Source of the DNA: Asterochloris sp. CNOR1
Taxonomy: Eukaryota > Chlorophyta > Trebouxiophyceae > Trebouxiales > Trebouxiaceae
NCBI GenBank assembly: GCA_963969365.1
Contig: OZ017753.1
Location: 806,001 to 870,000, forward strand
Reading direction: 5' to 3'
Length of the DNA: 64,000 nt
The position numbers were made by a program, and so were the translations under genes. The notes below the pieces were generated by a model. It saw only the letters and a program-made list of their open reading frames with translations, did no database searches and was not told the origin of the DNA. Below, in pieces: positions 12,801 to 24,800 of the stretch; within the stretch, counting starts at the first letter, position 1; each line of letters starts with the position of its first letter.

Positions 12801-15800
12801 GCTTTGGGGGTGCCAGCACGCCCACCTTCGGCCAGAGCAGTGGGGGCATGTTTGGCCAGGCCTCCGCGCCCTCCATGTTTGGCACCCCTGCCAGCAGCAG
12901 CGCCTTTAGCTTTGGTGGCCTGGGGCAGAGCTCAGCTGCTTTTGGCAGTGCGACCCCCTCTGCCTTTGGGGCCAGTCCAGGAGCCTTCTCCTTTGGGCAG
13001 ACACCGGCCTCTAAGCCACCAACTTTCAGCTTTGGGGGCGCCTCGTCCCCTTCGCCATTTGGTGGGGCCAGCAGCGGCACTTTCACCCTGGGAACTCCAT
13101 CCAGCACATCGCTGTTTGGGCAGGCCTCAACCCCGGCATTTGGCACTGGCGGTTCGCCATTTGGTGCCAGCAGCGCGGCCTTCTCCTTTGGTGGCCAATC
13201 CCAGGCGGCGCAGAGCGGGGGCATGTTCACCTTCAGTTCCTTTGGGACGCCGCAGCAGCAGCAGCCGCAGGGGCAGCAGCAGGGGGCGCAGCAGCTGTCC
13301 ATTCTGCCGCTGGGTAAGAGTCATTGCACCCAGCGTAAGCCGTCCTGCCTTGCTTGTTTAGCCAGGCCAGTAGCAGTTTCTGTCGCGTCCCTGCACGGGT
13401 GTGTCTTCTGTGCTTTGCAATCATGTCTGCAACCGCCCCAGGCCCTGACGCAGTTACTCAAGCACCAACTGAGGGTTCACAAGCGCATTGATTGGCGCAT
13501 TAGATGATGGAGCAACCACTTGCCATCTGTCGACATCTGGCAGGGCATTCCTGGGCAAATGTCATGCCACTGGCTCCCTTTTGGAGCATTGTCCTTGCAT
13601 TGATGCCCATCTCCAGCTAGAATGCACAGCTGTTTGCAACTCATCATTAGTCCCATTATGTTGAGCAGCCTCTCAACTGAAGGGTGCTTGTAGCGGGGCA
13701 GGGCCAGCTGATGCTTGATGTGTGGCTGATCTGTTGGTCTGCTGTGGTGCCAGGAGCCCAAAGATGCTGCACAATTCATAATCTGCTGCCCAATCGGCCA
13801 AAGCATGTCACAGGAGGTTGCTGTTTTTGCACGGAAGCCCAAAAGCTCCTGTTCCCGCATCTGCCCTTGGAAGTACAGCCTCTGCAGGTCTCTCCACAAG
13901 CCCATATGGGCAGATGCCGCCGCCCCCCAACATTGGAGTTGAAAGTAGGCCGCCCTCAGCCATGGTACTACCAGCCAGCTACAACAGGCTAAGCAGCTCA
14001 GGCAGCCTGCGTAGCGTGCCGCGCGCCATCACGCCGCGTGTGGGAATGACCATCCCCAGGAGGGCAGCCTCCGGCCTCAGGCAAGAACCCATGGCAAGCT
14101 GATGTGCTCAGGTGTCCTGTTTGCCCGTCGCTTTGGCTGCTATGCTCTGGCATGTCCAACTCCCATGCGGGCAGCCTTTGTTCTCAGGTGGGTAAATGCT
14201 GTGACTGGCAGCTGACTGCACTGGCATCACCACACCCAGGACGGCAGCCCCCTTCCTCGCTTCCAATTTCCAGCGGGGTCCCTGGCACCAACAGAGTGCG
14301 TCCGTGTTGACAGAGCTGATCTTTCCTCAGCTGGCTGCTTGCCCGTGGTGACTCAGCATTGACACTCCCTGGAAGCAGCCTCAACCCTTGGGGTGAAGTG
14401 CTTGATGCCAGTTTGTCTAGCTGCTGCGCTCACAAAGACCAGATGGCTCGTTCTGCCGTCTCCAGGGCTACTCTGCCACCCGCTTTGGGCTGCAGGCTCA
14501 AGTGAACATGGCAGTAGGGTTACCACCTGCTGATGGTTGCCGCCAGGCCTGCAAGTGCTTGCAATCAGAGTTGCCTGGCGTGTTTGAAGTTTCTGTATGA
14601 CAAAGTGAGCCGAGATTGCTGGAGTGGGTCATGTCCCCTGCAGAGCACTTGTTCAGTAGGCCTGCATCCTCCATCAGCTATTATGGGTTGTCCATCATTC
14701 TTTATGGCGTGCTGGCGCTGCAGGCATACTGTGTCAGCTAGCCTGTCACAGGTGGCACGCCAGAACTGTCATTGAGATGGCTGCAGGACCTGACTGACTC
14801 GCTCACGGCTGCCCTGCAGGAATGCTGCATCAGCCAGCCTGGCTGACTCTGAGCTGGGTGCTGAGCCTGAGAGGCTTGCCAGCACACTGTTTGTGCCAGT
14901 CAGCAATCCGCGCAGGCTGTTCAGTCGCGAGCAGCTGCCCTCGGCAGACGCAACTCCCGGGCCCAGCAGGGGCCAGCAGTCTGCTGGGAATGCGCAGCAG
15001 CATCCGGAGGGTGATGCAGGCAGAGGGCAGCAGCCACCAGAGAATGGGAATGCTGATGGCCACGGGCAGTCTGAGGGGGCCCATCGTGAGGCGTCGCCGA
15101 ACTTCGTAGGGGAGCGGGAGGCTCGTGAGGGGCATGGCGAAAGGCAAGCAGCGCAGCAGAGCCGGTGAGCTGCTGTTCAGCGTGTCCCTTGCTTCAGGAG
15201 GCTTAGTCCGGGTGCCTCTCATTTCTGGGCACTTCTTGGTTGCTTTGTATGGCAGCAGGCAGATGATCCTGAAATTGAGACTTGCTAGATTTGCTCCCAG
15301 TGTCTGCCCATTCTTGGCTGCTTTGAGCTGCAGCAGGCGGTTGTCCAAGCAGCCCAAAGTCGCTGGGCTGAGCCCAATTCTTGTGCAGTCTCTGCTGGTA
15401 AGGCAGCATGCGGCCAACTTGCCCAGCAGGGAATGTATGCTGCAAGTGATGTGCCCCCTGCATGAGCCGCCACCTCTGCATGAGCCACCAGGTGATACAT
15501 GAACGTGTCACTGCAGGCGCAATGGCAGGGAGGAGGCCCAGGAGAACCAGCCTGAGGATGCTGGCGGGGATGGGGACCAAGGCAAGAGCGCAGAGGATCC
15601 CTTCAAGGAGGTGGGCTCTCATGGGGCCATTGTCAGCCTGCAGGAGATTTCTTCCAGGGGTGCTGAGGACATGTCCTGGAAGCGAGGCACAGCCTATGTG
15701 TCTCTGCCCTTTGACAGCTTGAAAGGAAGCTGGGCAGCCACTGTTGGGGATAGGAACAAGGGCAAGAATGTTACGAGCAGCTGGGCTGACACAGTCCTGC

Positions 15801-18800
15801 CTTGATGATGGCTCAAAAGCTTCTGATGGCGGGAACCTGAGGGTGTGCTATGCAGCAAAGCCATATGGGCTGACAGGAATGAGACCAAACAATGTGCAGA
15901 GCAGCCCCAGGTGGGGTGTGAACTGCTTGGTTGACAACTGACAGGGGGCTATACTTGGGCAGTTGCCTGATCTGCTGTAACATGACCTGACAACTGCTGC
16001 AAGGGACCTCCCTGCATGTCAGAGAGTGGCCCCAGGTTGCTGGCAGGCCTTGAAATCATGCTGGCCATTTCCTGCACCTGTCCCGGCACCAGCGCAGCGA
16101 GCTCTTACTGTGGCACCTGCAGGCTGGATTCTGCTGTTCACAGCGTCAGACTTGCACTGCACCAATGCAAGCACACTGACCCCTTGCTGTCTGCCTCCCC
16201 CCCGCCCCCCCCCTCCCTTCAATTGCAATAGCCCTCGGCGCTGGAAATTCACGCTGTTGCTGTGTTGCCTGCAGTACCGCAGTCTGCTGCCCACCACGAG
16301 AAACGCGCACTATAGGGTGTCCCCCAGCCCTGACGAGCTGCTGAGGATCTTGGCAGGAAACCAGGGGCACCCACTGCCTGTGGAGAACTTCACAGTGGAG
16401 CACAAGGAGCTGGGCAAGATCCACTGGCTGGTGCCGGTGCTGCCGTGGAAGCTTGACCTGGACAAGGTCATCAATATAGGGCACCTGGTCGTGGAGGTGA
16501 GTCAGCTCTCAGGAAGATGTGGTCAAGGGTGCCTGATGCAGCAGTTGGGCAAGCTGCAGTAGGCAAGATGCAGTGCTTGAGGCGGCGCAGCAATCCCCTT
16601 GCCAAGGGCCTGAGCAGACGCCCTGGCTGCCTGCACACAAATGGGTGGCCCAACGTCTCCACTGAGTCTGGCATTCAGGCAGAATGCAGATCCAAAGGTG
16701 TGTCCCCGCCTTTTATAACTGAAGACGCCTGTGGTGGGCCAGAGGACCTAGCCTGCTTGACCCTGTTGAGGTTCCTGAAGTGCCTGCTGCTGGTCGCAGG
16801 TGTGCCTCTGCGTCGCCTGCCTGGACATGCCTGAATGAAGTCTGAACACAGCTAGCTCTATATCACGCTTTGGTCACAGCAACTGCTGTTTGGCTGTGGC
16901 TGCAGGAATGAACACTGTGAAGGGGTTTAGGCTTTAGGGTTGGTCACAGGATGGACAGTTAGGAGGCGCCTGCGCTCAGCTGGAGGACGACCACTGGGAT
17001 AGAGTTGTGAAGCACCTTTCCAGAACAGAGCCTTGCAGCCTTTTGCTGCAGGTGTGTGCTGGGATGAATGCTGAAGGCACTTGAGCTCAGTCCGAGGACA
17101 GCTCATTAGAACAACACCAACATTGGCAAATGGCTGCAGGTGTACCCCCGCTCTGAAGGCCTGGAGTCGCCTGAGGTGGGCCAGGGCCTGAACGGCCAGG
17201 CGCAGGTCACCCTGTATAACGCCTACAGGATGGACAAGGCCACTGGGCAGCCCACGACTGACCCTGAGAAGATTGACAAGTGGGAGCGCAGGCTCAAGCG
17301 CGCAGCCAGCGAGCTGGGCGGGACTGGGGCTCACTGGGAGCGCCGCACGGGCAAGTGGCGCTTTGTGGTTGAGCACTTCAGCAGGTGAGGGAATCCAAAA
17401 GGCTGTTGCTGTGACAGAGCCAAGTCTCAGCACACCGGGAGGGCCGCACAGGGAGGTGGCGCCTGGTTGTGGAGCACTGGGTCAATATTGTTGTCACAGG
17501 CAGTCTTCATAGGGAGGGCTGCCTGCCCCATTTAGTAAGTGAGTAAGCTGAGTTTCATGGGCAACCTTCGTCAAGAAGTTGACTGTGCTGCGACCACTGG
17601 ATCAGCCCGTCAGAAACTGTCCCAGAACACTGAGCCGGTGAGCCTCGTGCTGATGAGCTGCAGCAATTGCCCTGCTGGTGTCTTGCCATCACTGGGAGTG
17701 TTGGACAGGTCATGCGCGCTTGCTGGTGAAGCCCTTCAGCACATGAGCTGAGTGTGCTGCCTCCTGCTGTTGTGGAAGGAGCCTCTCAGAGCACTGGGCA
17801 AGGCGCAGGACATGATGCCTTGTTGTGGTGCACTTTGGCAGGTGAGAGGCTAGGTTATGATCCTTGCCCTCAATAACGGGCTACCATGGGTTGAGTGGCA
17901 GCATGCCCTGAGTGGTAGCATGCCCTGCAATGCGAGTGTGAAGGCCTTAACCTGCACTCTGCAAGTTGGATGCTAGGCCGTAGCGCTGTGCAACTGCTTG
18001 TCTAGTCACGTAAATGCCTGAGACAAATGAGCAGGCTCCCTGCTGCCCTTCCCTGAAGTATAGGCATTGTGTGGCATGCCTGGGGGCCTCCTTTGACGTG
18101 CTGTGACTCAGGTGCTGCTACATGGCATTCCACAAGTGGTCCAGGGCATGCACAGCAGCATCACACATTATTGCGTGACCTGCTGCAAGTCCTTGTCCTA
18201 TCTGTAAAGATATGCTGCCCCTGCAGATACGACTTCAGCCACTTGGACAGTGATGAGGAGGATGATGATGTATGTGACCAGCCTGGCAGCTCCCAACAGC
18301 TTGCAGAGGCTGGTCGGGCGCATTCCCAGCGCGCTGCAGCTGCCACTCCGGCTCAAAAGGGTAAGCGAGACCCTGCTGCTGCCCAGCTGCACTGCCTGGC
18401 ATGCTGCTTGCTATGTGGCAGCTGCCGACCCAGTCCATTGGCAGGCAAGACCCCAGCTGCACCGTGCTGCCAGCACTGCTGCTTGCCACCTGGCACCTGC
18501 CCCGCAACTTGGCTGCAGTTGCGCAGCCAACCAGCAGTTGCGCATGACCCTGTCTAATGGCATTGCCCAGCCACCCAGCAGTTTGCTTCCAGACAAGTGT
18601 TTCCTGCCCTCCTGCTGTAGCTAGTGTGCAGCAGCTGAGGGCAACAGTTTTGTGCGTCAGACCCACTTTTGCAGGGCCCTTTCACAATAGCCCTTTGCAA
18701 GTGCGGGGCCCAAGTCAACATGCTGCCAGCGGCGTCGTTAGCTGTGTGTTGCCTTGTAGAGTCCGAGCAGCAGCAGCAGCATGCTGCTCTGCTGGCCCTG

Positions 18801-21800
18801 CAGGCAATTAGGGTCAAGAAAGGCTGTAGCATGACTGTGAGACCCCCCACCCTTGCTGCAGGCCGCCAGCCATCTGCGTCAGGGCATGCTTGCTGCCCTG
18901 CTGCCCCTGTAGGCCTTCAACAAGCTGAGCCTTAACACACGCCCCGAGACACTCCACCCTAGCTTTGTGCTGCTTGTCATCTCAGACGCTGCCTTGGAGC
19001 CGCATTGCTGCCCTGCTGCACCTGCAGGCACCACCCAGGCTAAGCTGTACGACGACCCAGAGACCCCCCATCCTGGCTGCAAGGCAGGCGCAGCCTCAAG
19101 GACGCTGGATCCAGGGGATGATGATGATGGGCTCAGCGAGCAGACCCAAGTCGGCGGGGAAGTCAGCAGGGGGGTCAGCCCCAGCCGTGGCAGCGCTGCT
19201 GGCAATGAGGATGCCCCTCCATCACATGTTGGGCCGGCGGCTGAGCCGTTGACAGAGGAAGCAGCAGGTGGGTGCTGCTGCGGGGGCTCAGGTCCTGCTG
19301 CTGCTGCTGGTGCTGGTGCCAAGAGTGGCAGTCCCCGTGTTGTGTAGGGGGCTGGCAGGTGTGGGTGAGCGCTGCTCACAGGGATGGCATGCGCAGGCAG
19401 GGCGCAGTGCACCCCGCACAGCACCCAGCCTGTGCTCAATTTGTGCTTTAAGCCCCCTGGTTTCTTCACAGACAACGTCTAACAAGAAAATCGCTTTCAA
19501 GGATCTGCTTTGCTTTCCCCCCCGGGCTGTCCCCCCTGAGACTCACACTTGCTTATGATCCCATCCCCTTGACTTGTATGTTGGTGTGGACCCTGCTTGC
19601 TGGTGTGCTCTGCTGCAAATGTAATGATGCGGTTGAGCAAGCTTTTCAGTGGGAAGTTGGAACATCTGCAGTGGGGGGCTCCCTGCACTGGTCGTGCGGT
19701 GGTTGCGCCTCAAGAGCTGATGCACAGCAGTGCAGTGGCGCATTCAGGCAGCATCAATGCTCTGGCCGACTTGATGCACTCAGATGTGCAAGATGCAGAG
19801 TGTCCCTCTTCTACACAACATGGTGCCATGCTGGCTAGAGGCATTTGTTGGCCTCCTGTCCCCCAATCCAGTTAGTGCTGCATGAGTTTTGTATATGTTC
19901 CAGCGGCAGCATTTGCAGCAGGCAAGCCAGTCCACCTTGCAGGACACAGGCACAGTCGTGACGTCCAGGTCAGCCCCTTTGAGTGGAAGTTGTGCAGAGC
20001 AACATGAGCCATGCTGCCACTGCACACCTAGAAGGCTTGCCCCTCCTAATGCAGCACATGTGGCCTGAATCCTACCGCCACTGCCCATTTGCAGGACCAA
20101 TGCACAGCCCAGACCTCCAGGTCAGCCTGCCCAGCCGGCTGTTCCAGGACCCATCAGAGCTGTTTGAGGCGCGGGAGACGCTGTTCGGCGCAGGCCCGCC
20201 GCTGAGCCATGACCCCGGCAGCCGCCCCAGCCGCAAGCGGCGGGCAGAGACGTCCCCTCTGGCTGCGCTGTCCCCCGTTAGCCCCCTAAGCCGGCCAGGT
20301 ACGGGGGAGTGTATCTATCAAGGCACATATTGTGCCTGGTATTGATCGTGACTGCACCTGAGCCTGCTTGCCCGCCATTGTGCGCAGCGTCGGCTCCCTG
20401 GATCAGCCAGGGGCGAGTGAGTGGCTGCAGCAAGGCCGACTGCATCTGTGTTGCTGCCTGGTCAGCTGACGCATGACTGCTCGGAATGCATCCGTTATCT
20501 GGCACTGCTGGGCTTGGGGGCTGTGCTCTCAGCCACACATCAGGGCCATGCTGGTGGCCTTGCAGGGCTGTGTTGTGTCATGCAATGGATGGCTGGCTGC
20601 TCATGCAAGTGCAAGATTGAAGGACAGCAGCTCAGTCAGTAGCATCCAGGCTCTGTGGTGGCCAAGATGTGCTTATTCTGTCTCCCGCTCTATGGGCACA
20701 GCTTGCTGAGATGCTAAGTCATGCATGCACTGCAGCTGAAGAAGTGAGGCAGCCCACAGCTGGGCGGAGCAGAATGTGCATAGCCAGCTCGCGCAACATC
20801 TTCTGCCCTTTCAGCAGTGCAACTCACACACAGACCGTATAGCCACATGCATCTGTGGTTGTTTCCTAGCTGCAGCTGAGGACGTGTGGCGGCCCCAGGA
20901 GGAGGATGGGCAGGCTCCCAGATCATGGCGCTCCATGGCACCCCCGGTGACTCTAGGAACTGCGGCTGCAGCAGGTGTGAACCACCCTTGCTGCACTCTC
21001 AGCCAGCTGTGTGAAGCACATTTGTTTGAGCATGTCTGCCTGCTGTGACAGGTTTTATCCAGCACACAGCAGATGCCCCTCCTTGCTTGCCAAGCACTTG
21101 CTCTCCGCTGTGAGATTGCCTGTTGTTGTGTTAGCCCAAGGCTCAGCCCTGCCCCTACTTCGAGGCCCCCTCACCGCCAATGTCATGGCACTGGGCCCGG
21201 CGCAGCAGCCCTGCCGCCTCCAGGCAGCCCAAGCATAAACCATAGTGCTGCTCACATCAGTCCCACCAAGCGTTGCCCCTGAATGCTGCTGCAGGCTCCC
21301 TTCCCGCCCCGCCTGCTAGTCAGCGCCGCGGCACATCGCCCGCTGCAGCAGCATTGCCCCTCCAGGAACGTTTGGCGGCTGCACAGAGGGACAGGCGGGC
21401 CCGCGTGGAGCATGCCCAGCAGCAGGGCAGGCTAGGCCTGGACCTGGGCCTCATGCTGGGGCGCAGCACGAGGGCCGGCTGGGGCCCTGGGGGCCTGCTG
21501 GCCTCTGTAGGTGAGCCGGCTCCAACGCAGCTGTGGTGTGCTTTTATCACAAACCACCGCACAGCAAACTGCACATGCTGTGTCATGTCATGCTGGGCTC
21601 TGTTGATAACAGTGCAAGGCTCAGGATGAGGATCCTGGCTTTGGTCACAGGGGCAGCATGCAGACGCCTGCTGCCCTTGGACGGCAAGGCATGTCACCCT
21701 GCAGAGCAACATGAGAGGCTCATGCCCAGACGCAGAGGTGTGCTGCTCAGGCACATGCTGACACTGTGACCAACAACCTTGGGCGCCACCCTGCAGGAGG

Positions 21801-24800
21801 CAAGGGGTGACTCAGGCGCCTTCTGCTCTGGAATGGTCTGGCTCACGCTGACGCCTTGTATAATCAAGCCACTTCTGCCACCCTGCAGGGCCAGACGGCC
21901 GCCTCTCGCTGACCAGCCTGGTTGCGCAACCCAGCCCTGTGCTTGACGAGGAGGCTGGAGAGGGGTCGCAACAGGAGCCACCTCTTGCGCTGCCGGGTGC
22001 TGAGAGCCTTCCCCCTGCAGCCCGGCAGGCTGAGCCGTGGGTGCAGCAGGCATACCTGGCTCGGCAGAAGGAGGGACTAGAGAAGCAGCTCAAGCTGCAT
22101 TTGGCGCACAGCGGCCTGCTGAATGCGCAAACAGGTGAGTCTGCCATTGCCTCCGGCTCGCAGATCATGGTGCTTGTCACGTGGCAGCCTGTTGGTTGGC
22201 AGCTCAGATGTGGGTCAGGCCACACCCACCCTGCACAGCACCATGCTGGGGAGTGGCTCCTGCCAGCAACCTTGGTACATCTGCAAAAGCAATTCATGCC
22301 TAGCGCAGCGCCTGTCTGGTGCATGGGCTGTCGTCTCGAGCACGTGTTGCAGAATACAGACTGTGCTGCAAGCTGCTCAGCTTTGTGCATCTCGATGTTA
22401 TGCAAAATGTCCTTAGTGCTGAACCTGCCACACAAAGGGCACTGATCTGCTATGAAGTGAAAGCTTGCCTCGCAGAGGACAGGAGGCACCCCCTACGAAG
22501 CCGACATGCCCATTGCACCACTCTGCAGGGGCGGCCATGCATGCACCCCAGTGGCACCTTCAGTGTGGAGAGATAAGGATCTGCAGCACCTGTGCAGCAG
22601 ACCTTGCCTGCATTGCTGACGACACCACAATTCCTGCCCTGCACGGTCAAGGCTAGGTGCGCCCTGATGCCACCTGTGGGCATGCAGGAAGCGGGACCTG
22701 CAGCTGCTGTGCAGCAGCCCGTGCCTGCAATGCTGACCTGCTTCATTTTGCAGGGTCACCGGCAGATGTGCCTCAATGGCACCTTCAGTGTGACCGGGAG
22801 AGGGGCCTGCAGCAGCTGTGGCAGGCCCACAAGAGGCTCCGAGAGCAGGCGCTGGCCATGGCAGGCTTGGCCAGCACTGAACGCACAGTGCTGCAGCATG
22901 AGGGCAGCACCTGGCACCTGATGCACCTCCTGTTCAGCGAGGTCAACCATGCAGGCAAGCTCCAGAAAGAGGGATGTGACACTCGTTAGTGGTCCTGTGA
23001 TGCTTGGGACTGGGCGCCCGTAGCCATGCCATGAAGGGCCTGACATGCGCTTGTTTTGGTGCTGAATCTCAGCTAGCAATGTATAGGACTCACCTGGCCA
23101 GCGTCCAAGGAGTGCACGCCTTGAAATATGGTCATCTGCTGAACCCTGCGCCTGTGCAGGGCTCCTGTGTGACAACGGGGCACAGCAGGCAGCAGATGGG
23201 GAGCTGGCCAACATTGCAGAGGCGCCCGTCATGCAGAGGCGGGCTCTGCTCAGCCGCTGGCTTGAGGTGACACAGCTGACAGGTGTATCAATGATGCATG
23301 TTAACAGCGCCCGCGGCCCAATGACTCTCTCTTTCATTGCCACTGAACAATGCCAAATGAGAGTGTGTGCTGCCTAAGGCTTCCCCCAAACGTGTTTCTG
23401 TCTGTGCGTATGAGTCCGCATCTGAGAGGTCAGCTGCTGCAATCGCACACAGCGCTCAGCTGCACCAATGCCACTGACTGCAGGCGCAGGCACAGCACCA
23501 CCTGCAGCCAGAGACCCTGAGGGCCCACGAGGCGGTGCCCCGCATTGCCCGACTGCTGACGGGGCACGAGCTAGCTGCCGCAACTGTGGCGGCTGCCTCC
23601 AGCTGCAACATCAGGCTGGCCACACTACTGGCACAGGTGCGCTGCCTAAAGCGGCTGCAACGTACACATTGCACAGTCCTGGCAGTGACTGTCCGTGACT
23701 GCAGTCCGGTTGCAGCGTAGTCATGGTGCGGTAGTGGCTAGCAGCCTGGTAGCAGGTGTCATTCACTATCAGACAGCGCAGCGCAGCGATTTTGAACTTT
23801 GATGGGGCACTCATACCCCTCACCTGTGACATAGCGCACTGGGCATGATGCTACCACTGTCTGTGAAAGGTGCCGTTGTACTTGCCCAGCTGAAGCCCCT
23901 CAACATAAAGACAGCCTGGCCACCTAGAGCCCAAAGCAATACACTGCAGTTACTGGATTGATGCTGCCAAACCCTCAGTAATTCTGGACCTGCTTGCAGG
24001 CTGGCAGCAGCACGGCCCACAAGAGAGTCCTGGAGGACCAGCTGGCAGCCTGGCAGCACCACAGGCTGAGCGAGCACATGGATCCTGAGCTGGTGGCGGT
24101 GTACCGCCTGCTCGCAGGCGGGGTGCAGGACGTCACGCCCGGCCTGCAGCTGGACTGGCGCAGGGCCCTGGGGCTGCATCTATGGTGACAGCGCAGACAG
24201 CCTGCGTTGAGGGGAGCCTGTGCTGTGTGGCAGCATGCAGCTCAAGCAGGGTCAGGGTGCTTTGCTGCGCCTGTGGTGGGTGCTGGAGTGCTGCCCGTCG
24301 CCTGGGTGAGATCGTGGCAGCGTCAGGCGTGCAGGTGGATTGCGTAGGGCCCCTGCACTGCACCCTCTGCTGGGTGCTAACTTCTGATGTTTTGAGCTGT
24401 TTCTTGTTGGAGAGGTGCAGCTGCAGTCACGCCTGGCCTACAGCTGGAGGGGTGCAGGTCACGAGGCTGCACCTTTGGAGTGTCCCAAGACGCTCATGCA
24501 TTGATTGCTGCGGGCGGCCTGTACCTGCACCAGCATCAGGGCCCATCTTCTTGGGGGTTGTGACGTGCTGACAGCCACTTTGCCGTGCGCTGAGTGATTG
24601 CAATGCCAATGTTTGCAGCGGCCGCTGCAGCTTGTCAATCCTCCGCGCTGCGCAGCTGCAATTGTGTGCCCTTGAAGGTATGTCAGTCTGCAACGTGGGC
24701 GGGAGGGGTGGGCGTGCCGCATATCTGCGAGCTTGCAGCTACTTTCTGGCTGCCCTCACTGATTCTACTCACACCTGTGTCTCAGGCCTCAGCAGCGTCG

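Noticed and set aside
12646-13302. 218-codon minus-strand frame opposite the FG repeats
   Set aside because: It is the antisense shadow of the repetitive NUP98 coding sequence.
16922-16945. Telomere-like TTTAGGG next to GGTTTAGG
   Set aside because: Only one exact unit and one imperfect one inside an intron; not an array.
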